Shown here: one piece after another, positions 48,912 to 58,300 of the stretch | Layout: the number at the start of each line of letters is the position of its first letter | Numbering within the stretch: position 1 is the stretch's first letter | Assembly: GCF_014636275.1 (NCBI RefSeq) | Contig: NZ_BMEB01000001.1 | Span: forward strand, 620,001 to 684,000 | Direction of reading: 5' to 3' | Source of the DNA: Cellulomonas carbonis | GTDB taxonomy: Bacteria; Actinomycetota; Actinomycetes; Actinomycetales; Cellulomonadaceae | Length of the DNA stretch: 64,000 nt | Program-made: the position numbers and the translations under genes | The notes under the pieces: model-generated | Database searches by the model: none | What the model saw: the letters and a program-made list of their open reading frames with translations, nothing else | Told to the model about the DNA's origin: nothing

Positions 48912-49302
48912 GCGACGTCATGCGCGCCGTGCACAGACGCCGGCCCTGCTCGTCGCGCACGACGACCTCGTACGTCGCGACGCGCGACCCGCGGTGCAGC
49001 GCGTCCGCGGTCGCCGTCACGACGCCCTCACGCGCGCTGCGGTGGTGCGTCGCGCTGAGGTCCACGCCGACGACCGTCCGCCCCGGCCCGGCGTGGATGA
49101 CCGCGGCCCAGGACCCCACGGCCTCGGCGAGCGCGGCGGTCGCCCCGCCGTGCAGCAGCCCGAAGGACTGCGTGTTCGTGGCGACCGGCATGGTCGCGAC
49201 GACGCGCTCGGGCGAGGCCTCGAGCACCCGCACGCCCATCTTCCGGTCGAGGTCGCCGAGGCCGAGGCCCGGGTGAGCGCTGCGCAGCACGTCGTCGTCC
49301 AT
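48853..49302 (-). CDS. Hotdog-fold acyl-CoA thioesterase (YdiI/MenI-like)
   Basis: 149 residues. TQSFGLLHGGATAALAEAVGSWAA carries the catalytic Glu of the 4-hydroxybenzoyl-CoA/YdiI group, distinct from the Asp of PaaI. GVDLSATHHRSAREG and TYEVVVRDEQGRRLCTARMT complete the fold. It is antisense within the paa cluster, so it may hydrolyse aromatic CoA esters, but a menaquinone role is possible. TATGCT (49309-49314) ends 6 bases before ATG. Confidence 0.88.
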   Translation of the reverse strand: MDDDVLRSAHPGLGLGDLDRKMGVRVLEASPERVVATMPVATNTQSFGLLHGGATAALAEAVGSWAAVIHAGPGRTVVGVDLSATHHRSAREGVVTATADALHRGSRVATYEVVVRDEQGRRLCTARMTSLILDPRPSGAPPEVPGPEG

Positions 49303-49308
49303 CCGCCG

Positions 49309-49314
49309 AGCATA
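49309..49314 (-). promoter_or_regulatory. -10 element for the hotdog thioesterase
   Basis: TATGCT on the minus strand, 6 bases before ATG 49302. Confidence 0.45.
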
Positions 49315-49364
49315 CGAACGCGTGCCACCCGTCCCGCGGGCGGCACGAGCCGAGGAGCACCGTC

Positions 49365-51422
49365 GTGAGCACCGCCGTCAGCAGCATGACCGTCCGCAGC
49401 TACGTCGCCGGGCGCTGGCAGGCGCCGTCCGGACCGACGGCGCCGCTCCTGCACGCCGCGACGTCGGAGCAGGTGGCCGTCGTCGGGACCGACCCGATCG
49501 ACCTCGTGCCCGTGCTCGACCACGCGCGCTCGGTCGGCGGTCCGGCGCTGCGCGCGCTCACGTTCCACGAGCGGGCGCTCGCGCTGAAGAACCTCGCGCT
49601 CCACCTCAACGCGCGCCGCGACCACCTCTACGAGCTCTCGGCGTGGACGGGTGCGACACGGCGCGACTCGCTGGTCGACGTCGACGGCGGCATCGGCGTG
49701 CTCTTCAGCTACGCGGGCAAGGGCCGGCGCGAGCTGCCGAACGCGCACGTGCTGGTCGACGGCCCGGTCGAGCGCCTCGGGCGCTCCGGCGCGTTCGTCG
49801 GGCAGCACCTGCACACCTCGCGCCGGGGCGTCGCGCTGCAGGTCAACGCGTTCAACTTCCCGGTGTGGGGCATGCTCGAGAAGCTCGCGCCCGCATTCCT
49901 CGCGGGTGTGCCCACCGTCGTGAAGCCGGCCGCCCAGACCGCCTACCTCTCGGCCGCGGTGGTCGAGGAGGTCGTCGCGTCCGGGCTGCTGCCCGAGGGC
50001 AGCCTCCAGCTCGTCGTCGGAGGTACGCGCGGCCTGCTCGACCTGCTCGCGGAGCAGGACACCGTGGCGTTCACGGGCTCCGCGGCGACCGCGGCGCTGC
50101 TGCGCGGCCATCCCGCTGTCCAGCACCGCGGCGTGCGGTTCACGTCCGAGGCGGACTCGCTCAACTTCTCGTTGCTCGGCGTCGACGTCGAGCCGGGCAG
50201 CCCCGAGATGGACCTCTTCGTGCGCCAGCTCGTCGCCGAGATGACCGCCAAGGCGGGCCAGAAGTGCACCGCGATCCGCCGCGCCCTCGTGCCCGAGCGC
50301 CTCGTGCCCGACGTCGTCGCAGCCGTCGACGAGCGCGTCCGCGCGAGGGTTCGCGTGGGCAACCCGACGTCCGACGAGGTCACCATGGGGGCGCTCGTCG
50401 GCCTCGACCACCGCGCCGTGGTGCGGGAGGACCTGGACCGCCTGCGCCGCGGCGCGCGGCTCGTGGTCGGCGACCCCGACCGGTTCGACGTCGTCGACGC
50501 CGACCCGACGCGCGGCGCGTTCCTCCCGCCGCTCCTGCTGCTCGCCGACGACCCGTCGCGCAGCGAGTCCCACGAGATCGAGGTGTTCGGGCCCGTGTCG
50601 ACGGTCGTCGGCTACCGCGACACCGAGCACGCTGTCGACCTCGCAGCGCGGGGCCGCGGCAGCCTCGTGGGCTCCGTCGTGTCCGCCGACCCCGACGTGG
50701 TCCGCGACGTCGTGCTCGGCGTCGCGCCGTGGCACGGACGCGTCCTCGTCCTCGACCAGGAGTCCGCCGCCGAGTCCACGGGCCACGGCTCGCCGCTCCC
50801 GCAGCTCGTGCACGGCGGTCCCGGTCGCGCGGGCGGCGGCGAGGAGCTCGGCGGGATCCGCTCGGTGCTGCACTTCATGCAGCGGACGGCGGTGCAGGGC
50901 TCACCGCGTGCGCTCTCGGCCGTCACGGGAACCTGGGTCACGGGCGCACCCCGCCGGGAGGGCGGCACGCACCCGTTCCGCAAGAGCCTCGCGGAGCTCG
51001 AGGTGGGCGACACCGTGACGGGCGGCCCGCGGACGGTGACCCTCGAGGACGTCGACCGGTTCGCGGACCTGTCGGGCGACCGCTTCTATGCGCACACCGA
51101 CGAGGTCGCCGCGGCCGCGAACCCGTTCTTCGAGGGTCGCGTCGCCCACGGGTACTTCGTGGTGTCGCTCGCCGCGGGGCTCTTCGTCTCCCCCGAGCCC
51201 GGGCCGGTCCTCGCGAACTACGGCCTCGAGCACCTGCGCTTCCTCACGCCGGTCTACCCGGGCGACGCGCTCACCGTGCGCCTGACCGTCAAGCGCATCT
51301 CGCCGCGCGTCGACGCCGACTACGGCGAGGTCGTGTGGGACGCGGAGGTGGTCAACCAGGACGGCGAGGCCGTCGCGACGTACGACGTGCTCACGCTCGT
51401 GGCGAAGGAGTGGGACCGGTGA
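49365..51422 (+). CDS. paaZ: Bifunctional oxepin-CoA hydrolase/aldehyde dehydrogenase PaaZ
   Basis: 685 residues. The N-terminal aldehyde dehydrogenase has Cys301 (AGQKCTAIRR) and Glu262 (FTSEADSLN). The C-terminal MaoC-like hydratase has Asp572 and His577 (GDRFYAHTDEV) and FFEGRVAHGYFVVSLAAGL. It opens the oxepin ring and oxidises the aldehyde. GTG 49365 follows GAGGAG by 7 bases. Coupled to the next crotonase gene. Confidence 0.95.
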   Translation: MSTAVSSMTVRSYVAGRWQAPSGPTAPLLHAATSEQVAVVGTDPIDLVPVLDHARSVGGPALRALTFHERALALKNLALHLNARRDHLYELSAWTGATRRDSLVDVDGGIGVLFSYAGKGRRELPNAHVLVDGPVERLGRSGAFVGQHLHTSRRGVALQVNAFNFPVWGMLEKLAPAFLAGVPTVVKPAAQTAYLSAAVVEEVVASGLLPEGSLQLVVGGTRGLLDLLAEQDTVAFTGSAATAALLRGHPAVQHRGVRFTSEADSLNFSLLGVDVEPGSPEMDLFVRQLVAEMTAKAGQKCTAIRRALVPERLVPDVVAAVDERVRARVRVGNPTSDEVTMGALVGLDHRAVVREDLDRLRRGARLVVGDPDRFDVVDADPTRGAFLPPLLLLADDPSRSESHEIEVFGPVSTVVGYRDTEHAVDLAARGRGSLVGSVVSADPDVVRDVVLGVAPWHGRVLVLDQESAAESTGHGSPLPQLVHGGPGRAGGGEELGGIRSVLHFMQRTAVQGSPRALSAVTGTWVTGAPRREGGTHPFRKSLAELEVGDTVTGGPRTVTLEDVDRFADLSGDRFYAHTDEVAAAANPFFEGRVAHGYFVVSLAAGLFVSPEPGPVLANYGLEHLRFLTPVYPGDALTVRLTVKRISPRVDADYGEVVWDAEVVNQDGEAVATYDVLTLVAKEWDR

Positions 51423-52273
51423 GCGGGCCCGTGGGCGCCCGGGACGGCGTGGGCGCCGGCGCGTCGGCGCCCGAGGAGCAGGACGACCACGCGCAGGCAG
51501 GCATCCGGGTGACCGGCTCGGACACGCTCGCGGAGGTCGTGCTCGACCGCCCCGCACGCCTGAACACGCTGGACGCCGCGGCGCTGCGGGCGCTCCGGAC
51601 CGTCTTCGAGGAGCTCGCGGGCCGGCGCGGCCTGCGCGCCGTCCTCCTGCGCGGTGAGGGCCGTGCCTTCTGCGCGGGCCGCGACATCGCGGGGGTGGAC
51701 CCGACGACCGACGAGGCCGAGTCGTTCCTGGCGGACCTGGTCCACCCTGCGCTCGCCGCGGTGCGCGCGGTGCCGGTCCCCGTCGTCGCCGCGGTCCAGG
51801 GCGCGGCGCTGGGCATCGGGCTCGGGCTCATGGCCGCGGCCGACGTCGTCTACGCGGGCCGCAGCGCGCGCGTCGGCTCACCGTTCGCGCGCATCGGCGC
51901 GGTGCTCGACTCCGGCGGGCACGCTCTCCTGGTCGACCGCCTCGGCGCGCACCGGGCGATGGACCTCATCCTGACCGGAGAGCTGCTCGACGGCGAGGAG
52001 GCCGCCCGGGTGGGGCTCGTGAGCCGCGCGGTCGACGACGACGAGCTCCTGGACCGGGCCCGTGCACTCGTCGCGAGCGTCGCCGACGGGCCCACGGCGG
52101 CGTTCGTCGAGTCGAAGCGCATCGTGGGCACCCTCCGCGAGCTGCGCGGCTCGTCGCCCGCCCTGCTCGACGCCGAGGCGCGCGCCCAGGGCGCGGCGTC
52201 GCGCACGCACGACTACGCCGAGGGGTTCGTCGCGTTCCAGCAGAAGCGGACGCCGAGGTTCACCGGAGGCTGA
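51419..52273 (+). CDS. paaG: Enoyl-CoA hydratase/isomerase, PaaG-like
   Basis: 284 residues. Crotonase fold, but the hydratase Glu positions are replaced (LGIGLGLMAAAD, FARIGAVLDSGGHALL). The Asp in LDSGG matches the acid of PaaG isomerases. It likely isomerises the epoxide to oxepin-CoA and shifts a later double bond. The first 25 residues are a low-complexity extension. GTG overlaps the paaZ stop by 4 bases. Confidence 0.88.
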   Translation: MSGPVGARDGVGAGASAPEEQDDHAQAGIRVTGSDTLAEVVLDRPARLNTLDAAALRALRTVFEELAGRRGLRAVLLRGEGRAFCAGRDIAGVDPTTDEAESFLADLVHPALAAVRAVPVPVVAAVQGAALGIGLGLMAAADVVYAGRSARVGSPFARIGAVLDSGGHALLVDRLGAHRAMDLILTGELLDGEEAARVGLVSRAVDDDELLDRARALVASVADGPTAAFVESKRIVGTLRELRGSSPALLDAEARAQGAASRTHDYAEGFVAFQQKRTPRFTGG

Positions 52274-52367
52274 GCCAGGGCGGCGAGGTGCGTCGCAGCC
52301 GGCCCTCGCGGCGTTCTCGTGCGGGTGAAACCGCGCCCGGTCCCTTGAGACACGATGTCCGTTTTGT

Positions 52368-52373
52368 TACACC
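52368..52373 (+). promoter_or_regulatory. -10-like element for the PIG-L gene
   Basis: TACACC, 6 bases before GTG 52380; the sixth base is C, so it is weaker than its neighbours. Confidence 0.35.
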
Positions 52374-52379
52374 TTGTTC

Positions 52380-52955
52380 GTGTCTCGTCATACCGTGGTG
52401 CTCAGCCCTCACCCCGACGACGAGACGCTGCGGCTGGCCGCGTACGTCCTGCACTGCCGCCAGCGCGGGGACCGGCTGACGCTGCTCTGCGCGAGCGACG
52501 GCGGGGCGTCCAAGGCTGCGCGGAAGCTCGGGTGGAGCCCCGAGTTCGAGCAGGAGTACCGGCGCGCCGAGCAGGCCGGCGCATGGTCCGCGCTCACGGG
52601 AGGCCAGGGCCGCATCGTCCGCCTCGGCCTGCCCGACGGCGGTGTGACACCGGAACCCGTCCGCGACGCGATCGTGCAGCTCGGGGTGAGCGCGGTCGTC
52701 GTCGCCGCCCACCCGACCGACGAGCACCGCGACCACCTCGCCTGCGTCGAGGGCGCGGCGGCGGCGCGCGTGTCGGTCGTCTACGCGCTCGAGCCGACGG
52801 GCCGCGTGGGGCGCCTCTACCTGCCACCTCCCGAGCTGCGTGCCGCGGCCGAGCTCGCGCACCGGTGGTACTCCGGCTTCGGGCACCGGTCCGTCAAGAC
52901 CCTCTTCCGGGCCCACCAGGCCAACCGGTACGCGTCGCGCGTCGTCGTGCCGTGA
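52380..52955 (+). CDS. PIG-L family deacetylase
   Basis: 191 residues. SPHPDDETLRLAAYV holds the HPDD zinc motif, and AAHPTDEHRDHLAC the second zinc motif (HxxH). The family includes MshB and mycothiol S-conjugate amidase, and also glycolipid deacetylases; this short form cannot be assigned. GTG 52380 is preferred to the TTG at 52374 because of the promoter spacing. Confidence 0.85.
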   Translation: MSRHTVVLSPHPDDETLRLAAYVLHCRQRGDRLTLLCASDGGASKAARKLGWSPEFEQEYRRAEQAGAWSALTGGQGRIVRLGLPDGGVTPEPVRDAIVQLGVSAVVVAAHPTDEHRDHLACVEGAAAARVSVVYALEPTGRVGRLYLPPPELRAAAELAHRWYSGFGHRSVKTLFRAHQANRYASRVVVP

Positions 52956-52960
52956 CGACG

Positions 52961-52993
52961 ACGGCGCAGACCCGGACGTCCGGGCTGCGCCGT
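52961..52993. terminator. Two-part hairpin between convergent genes
   Basis: ACGGCGCAG/CTGCGCCGT (9 bp), a bulged A, then CCCGGAC/GTCCGGG. It lies just after the PIG-L stop and before the DoxX stop. Confidence 0.65.
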
Positions 52994-53018
52994 CACGAGC
53001 CGACCGGCCTCGACCCGG

Positions 53019-53573
53019 TCAGCGGAGCCAGCTGTTCCCGACCACGCGCCCCCACTGCCGGCCGAGCCCCGCGGTGTCCCCGGCGAGCGTCGCCGCCGCG
53101 ATGATGAGGAGCGCCGCCTCGACCCAGTGCGACGTGGTGATCGGGTTGGTGCCGCCGAGGACCCACGGGATCTGGGTCATCCACATGAAGACCATGAGCA
53201 GGGTGCCCGTGACCGCGGCCACCTTGAGCCCGATGCCGAGCATCATGGCCAGCCCGATGCCCAGGAGCCCGGCCATGAACAGGACGTCACCGAAGGCGTT
53301 CTGGAACGTCGACTGGAAGAAGCCTGCGAACGGCCCCTCCGCGCCGCCGATGTACCCCTGGGCGGGGGTGCCGCCGTTGAGCCACGCGCGCTCGGCGGGC
53401 GTCGCGTACCCGAGACCGAAGAGCTTGTCGACGAAGGCCCAGAGGAAGACCCAGCCGATGACGATGCGGCCGAACGCGAGCGCGTAGCGCGCGCCGGCTC
53501 GGGTCACGACTTGCTCCTGGAAGACGGTGGTGCTGCTCGTGCTCGTGCCCTTGCGGGCGGTCGTGGTGGACAT
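53019..53573 (-). CDS. DoxX family membrane protein
   Basis: 184 residues with four hydrophobic segments. A Thr/Ser-rich cytoplasmic N-terminus, then RYALAFGRIVIGWVFLWAF, FMAGLLGIGLAMMLGIGLK and a middle loop. Similar to DoxX/DoxD-type quinone-related proteins; function unproven. ATG 53573 has AGGAGG 5 bases upstream. A different, longer DoxX-like protein is encoded at 30043-31134. Confidence 0.85.
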   Translation of the reverse strand: MSTTTARKGTSTSSTTVFQEQVVTRAGARYALAFGRIVIGWVFLWAFVDKLFGLGYATPAERAWLNGGTPAQGYIGGAEGPFAGFFQSTFQNAFGDVLFMAGLLGIGLAMMLGIGLKVAAVTGTLLMVFMWMTQIPWVLGGTNPITTSHWVEAALLIIAAATLAGDTAGLGRQWGRVVGNSWLR

Positions 53574-53761
53574 GGCTGCCTCCTGCTCGACGTCCGTCGG
53601 GCACCGTTGCCCGATCGTGCGGTCCACCGGGGCGCTCGTCGTGCGAGGCGCTCCGTGTGCTCCACGCTAGGAACGACGGGGCGCTGGCGCCTGAGACCTT
53701 TGTCACGGGCTCACCCGGCGGAATGGCGTGTCCGGCCGGGCGCACCGACGGCACGCGGGAT

Positions 53762-53804
53762 GACGACGAAGGCCCCCGACCATGGGTCGGGGGCCTTCGT
53801 CGTC
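53762..53804 (-). terminator. 20-bp perfect hairpin after tRNA-Leu
   Basis: Perfect stem 53762-53781 with 53785-53804 and a 3-base loop, 14 bases downstream of the tRNA on the minus strand. The longest stem of the window; no T-tract. Confidence 0.75.
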
Positions 53805-53818
53805 GCTGTCTCAACGAG

Positions 53819-53902
53819 TGTCCGGAGGGGGACTTGAACCCCCACGCCCTATACGGGCACTAGCACCTCAAGCTAGCGCGTCTGCCATTCCGCCACCCGG
53901 AC
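53819..53902 (-). tRNA. tRNA-Leu(GAG)
   Basis: An 84-base cloverleaf on the minus strand: acceptor GTCCGGG/TCCGGAC with one G-U pair, anticodon stem CTAGC/GCTAG around TTGAGGT (anticodon GAG, reading CUC and CUU), a long variable arm typical of class II tRNA-Leu, T-arm GGGGGTTCAAGTCCCCC, and discriminator A. CCA is not encoded. A TATGTT -10-like element lies at 53969-53974 upstream. Confidence 0.97.
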
Positions 53903-54061
53903 AGGTGGTACTGCTCGGCCCCTGGATCCGACCGGTGTGAACCGTCCGAACCCCTGAGCGCGGCGCCAAACATAGCACGGAGTTTCGACCACTCCTGCAT
54001 CGTCCGTCTGCGGCAGACTGCGAGGTGGGGCGCTCGGACGCCCGACCTGGAGGGGTGCGCG

Positions 54062-55315
54062 ATGACGGAGCGGGACGTGACGACGTCCACCGAGCCGAGC
54101 GAGCGCAGCCGGTTCTCCGTCAAGCACCTGACGGCCGCCGGGCCTGCGGCCAAGAAGGTCGCCGGCGCGCGGCGCAACCCGTCCGTCGTGGGCTACGAGG
54201 AGAACGCGCCGCACTGGCTGCGGGTCGTGGCGGCCTGGTCGTGGCGGACGCTCGTCGTCGTCGCCGCGGTCGCGCTGGTGTTCTGGGCGACGTCGCGGAT
54301 CCTGCTCGTCTTCATCTCCGTGTTTCTCGCGTTCGTCTTCACTGCGGTGCTGCGTCCCCTGGTGAACCTCCTCGCGCGGATCATGCCGCGCGGCCTGGCG
54401 ACGACGATCTCGCTGGTCGTCGCGCTGCTCGCGGTCGCGGGCGTCTTCACGTACGTGGGCGTGTCCGTCGCCGGGCAGTGGTCGACGCTCGGGGACCGGT
54501 TCAACGACGGCATCGCGACGATCCTCACGTTCCTCGAGGACAGCCCTCTGCACCTCACGGTGACGAACGACGACGTGCAGCAGTGGCTCGAGACGGGGCA
54601 GCAGTGGCTCGAGGACAACAGCGCCGCCGTCGCGAGCCAGGCGCTGTCGAGCGCGGGCTCGGTGGCCCTCGTCTTCACCGCGCTCGCGCTCGCCACGTTC
54701 TGCACGGTGTTCTTCCTGACCCGCGGCACCGACATGTGGCACTGGTTCCTCAACCAGCTCCCGCTGCGCGTGCGCGAGTCCTGGCACGAGGGCGGCGAGA
54801 TCGCCTGGTACACGTTCTCGGGCTACACGCGCGGCACGTTCATCGTCGCGGCCGCCGACGGCGTGCTCGCCGCGATCATCCTCGTGCTCGTCGGGGTCCC
54901 GCTCGCGGCGCCGCTCGCCGTGCTCGTCTTCATCGGCGCCTTCATCCCCCTCATCGGCGCGCCGGTCGCGATGGCGATCGCGATGGTCGTCGCCCTCGCG
55001 GCGAACGGCGTCGTCGACGCGCTGGTCGTGGGCCTGGGCATCGCGCTCATCGGGCAGTTCGAGGGGCACGTGCTCACGCCGCTCGTGATGGGCAAGCAGG
55101 TGTCGCTGCACCCGGTCGCCGTCGCACTGTCGGTCACGGCGGGCACGCTCGTGGCGGGGATCCTCGGGGCGGTGATCGCGGTCCCGCTCGTCGCGGTCGC
55201 GTGGGCGGTGTTCTCGCGGCTGCGGCACACCGACCCCCCGACGGACTTCGACGGCGAGCCCGAACCGGAGGTCGAGCCGACGTCCGAGGTCACGGAGGAG
55301 CCCCGGACGGTCTGA
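54062..55315 (+). CDS. AI-2E family transporter (TqsA/PerM-like)
   Basis: 417 residues, about eight membrane segments. A soluble N-terminus, two early helices (VVVAAVALVFWATSRILLVFI), an external loop (about 140-175), and the family core FIGAFIPLIGAPVAMAIA with GHVLTPLVMGKQVSLHPVAV near the end. Acidic C-terminal tail. Members move signals or ions, with varied substrates. A GGAGGGG site precedes ATG by 7 bases and CAGACT lies at 54014-54019. Confidence 0.92.
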   Translation: MTERDVTTSTEPSERSRFSVKHLTAAGPAAKKVAGARRNPSVVGYEENAPHWLRVVAAWSWRTLVVVAAVALVFWATSRILLVFISVFLAFVFTAVLRPLVNLLARIMPRGLATTISLVVALLAVAGVFTYVGVSVAGQWSTLGDRFNDGIATILTFLEDSPLHLTVTNDDVQQWLETGQQWLEDNSAAVASQALSSAGSVALVFTALALATFCTVFFLTRGTDMWHWFLNQLPLRVRESWHEGGEIAWYTFSGYTRGTFIVAAADGVLAAIILVLVGVPLAAPLAVLVFIGAFIPLIGAPVAMAIAMVVALAANGVVDALVVGLGIALIGQFEGHVLTPLVMGKQVSLHPVAVALSVTAGTLVAGILGAVIAVPLVAVAWAVFSRLRHTDPPTDFDGEPEPEVEPTSEVTEEPRTV

Positions 55316-55344
55316 CCGGCGGGTCTCCGGGCCGCGGGTCGGGC

Positions 55345-58300
55345 TCACCGGAAGTCGCGCGACGCCGTCGGGACCCGCAGGGACAGCGGTGCGAGGTGCT
55401 CGGCGAGCAGGTTCGTCGCGCCGTCGGCGCGTTCGAGCCGCCCGCGGACGACGAGCGCCGGCGAGGACCGGGCGACGGTGCGGAACCGCCGCCACAGCCC
55501 GGCCGTGCACACGACGTTGATCAGACCCGTCTCGTCCTCGAGCGACAGGAACGTCACCCCCTGCGCGGTGCCCGGACGCTGACGGTGGGTGACGACGCCG
55601 GCGACCGCGACCCGCCGTTCTGCCTCGTGCGCCATCGCGTGGGCGACCCGGAGCACGCCCGCGGCGTCGAGGCCGTCCCGGACGTACTGCGTCGGGTAGG
55701 AGTCGGGTGACACCCCGGTCGCCCACACGTCGGCGATCGCGAGCTCGACCTGGCTCATGCCGGGCAGCGTCGGGGCCTCGACCCCGACGGACACCCCGGG
55801 CAGCGTGTCGGGGCCCTCCTGCGCGAGCGCACCGGCCGCCCACAGGCCCTCGCGCCGGTCGACGTCGAGCGACCCGAGCGCACCCGCGGTCGCGAGGGAC
55901 TCGAGCTGAGGCGTCGTCAGGCGGACCCGACGGACGAGGTCCCGCAGCCCGGTGAACGGACCGTTCGCGTCACGCTCGGCGACGACCGCCCCCGCGAGGT
56001 CCTCGCCGATCCCCCGCACCGACGCGAGCCCGAGGCGGACCGCGAGCCCGAGGTCGGCCGGTGGCCCCCACCGCCCCGAGGGCTCGACGGGCGCCGGCCG
56101 GCCGGGAGGTGCGGCGTGCCCGTCGGGCAGGCGCTCGAGCCCCGCCTGGACGCCCGACGCGTTGACGTCGGGGTGCAGCGCGGTCACGCCGTGGTGGCGC
56201 GCGTCGGCGACGAGCGACTGCGGTGAGTAGAAGCCCATGGGCTGCGCCGCGAGCAGCCCCGCGTAGAACGCCGCCGGGTGGTGCACCTTGAGCCAGGAGC
56301 TCGCGTACACGAGGTAGGCGAAGGAGAAGGCGTGCGACTCGGGGAAGCCGAAGTCCGCGAACGCCTTGAGCTTGTCGTAGACCTGCTCGCGCACCTCGGG
56401 CGTGATGCCGCGCTCGGCCATGCCGGACATGAGGCGGCCGCGCAGCGCCTCCATCCGCTCGGTCGACCGCTTGGAACCCATCGCGCGGCGCAGCTGGTCG
56501 GCCTCGGCGCCGCTGAACCCGGCGACGTCGATCGCCATCTGCATGAGCTGCTCCTGGAACAGGGGCACGCCCTTCGTCTTGCCGAGGGACTTCTCCAGCA
56601 GCGGGTGCAGGTACGTGACGGGCTCACGACCGCGCACGCGGTTGATGTACGGGTGGACCGAGCCGCCCTGGATGGGACCGGGACGGATGAGCGCGACCTC
56701 GACGACGATGTCGTAGAAGCACCGCGGCTGCAGGCGCGGGAGGGTCGCCATCTGCGCGCGCGACTCGACCTGGAACACGCCGACCGTGTCCGCGGCGCAC
56801 AGCAGGTCGTAGACCGCGGGGTCCTCCTGCGGCAGCGAGTGCAGCCCGAGGTCCACGCCCTCGTGCTGCGCGACGAGCTCGAACCCGATCCGCAGGGCCG
56901 AGAGCATGCCGAGGCCCAGCAGGTCGAACTTGACCAGGCCCGCGTCGGCGCAGTCGTCCTTGTCCCACTGCAGGACCGTGCGGCCGGGCATGCGCGCCCA
57001 CTCGACGGGGCACACCTCGATGACCGGGCGGTCGCACAGGACCATGCCGCCCGAGTGGATCCCGAGGTGCCTCGGCAGGCGCAGCATGCGGTCCGCGAGG
57101 TCGATGACCTCCTCGGGGATCTCGGCGAGGTCGGTCGCCGACGGTGGCAGGTGCCGCGGGACGACGTCGTGCGTGTCCGAGCTCTCCCACACGGTGGTGG
57201 GCGCAGCGGCGTCGGCCTGCACCGTCGCCGTGGGCGCCTTGGTCAGGTGGTGCCAGCCGCTGCTCGGCTCGGGACCGCGCAGGCTCCCCCACCGCTCGAT
57301 GCTCTTGCTCCAGGCGTCCTGCTGGCCGACGTCGTAGCCGAGCGCGCGTGCGGCGTCCCGCACCGCCGACCGCGGCCGGTAGGAGATGACGTTCGCGACC
57401 TGCGCGGCGTGCGTGCGGCCGAACCGCTCGTAGACGTACTGGATGACCTCCTCGCGGCGCATCGACTCGATGTCGACGTCGATGTCGGGCGGGCCGTCCC
57501 GCTCGGGGGCGAGGAACCGCTCGAACAGCAGCCCGTGCCGCACGGCGTCGACCGCGGTCACGCCGAGCGCGTAGCAGACCGCCGAGTTGGCGGCCGAGCC
57601 GCGTCCCTGGCACAGGATCCCGCGCTGCCGGCAGAAGTCCACGAGGTCGTGGACGATGAGGAAGTACCCGGGGAAGCCGAGCGTCTCGATGACGTCGAGC
57701 TCGTGCGCGACCTGCGCCCAGGCGCCCGGGACGCGCTCGGCCTCGGGCGGTCCGTAGCGGTCCAGCGCACCGCGGCGGACGAGCTCGCGCAGCCAGCTCG
57801 CCTCGTCGTGGCCGGGCGGCACGGGGTACGGCGGGAGCTGTGGCGCGACGAGCGCGAGGTCGAACGCGCACTCGTCGGCGAGCTCGGCCGCGGTCGTCAC
57901 GGCGTGCGGGTACCGCCGGTGACGGCGCAGCATCTCGGCCGCGGACCGCAGGTGACGCCCGCCCGCCGGGAGCCAGCCGTCGACGTCGTCGAGGCTCGAC
58001 CTGGCCCGCACGGCCGCGAGCGCCGCGGCGAGGTCGGCGTCGGCGGGCCGCGCGTGGTGGACGCCGCCCGTCGCGACGAGCGGGAGCCCCGCCCGCCGGG
58101 CCAGCTCGGCGAGCGCGTCGGCCCGTTCGGAGTCCCACGGGTCGCCGGTGTCGGTCACCTCCACCGCGACGTTGTCGCGTCCGAACAGCGCGGTCAGCGT
58201 GTCGAGCTCGGCACGGGCGGCGTCGAGCCGCCAGGTTCCGGGGGTGCGCGGTGCGGTCGCGCGACCGCGGTGTCCGGTGCCCGCCGGACGTGCAGGTACA

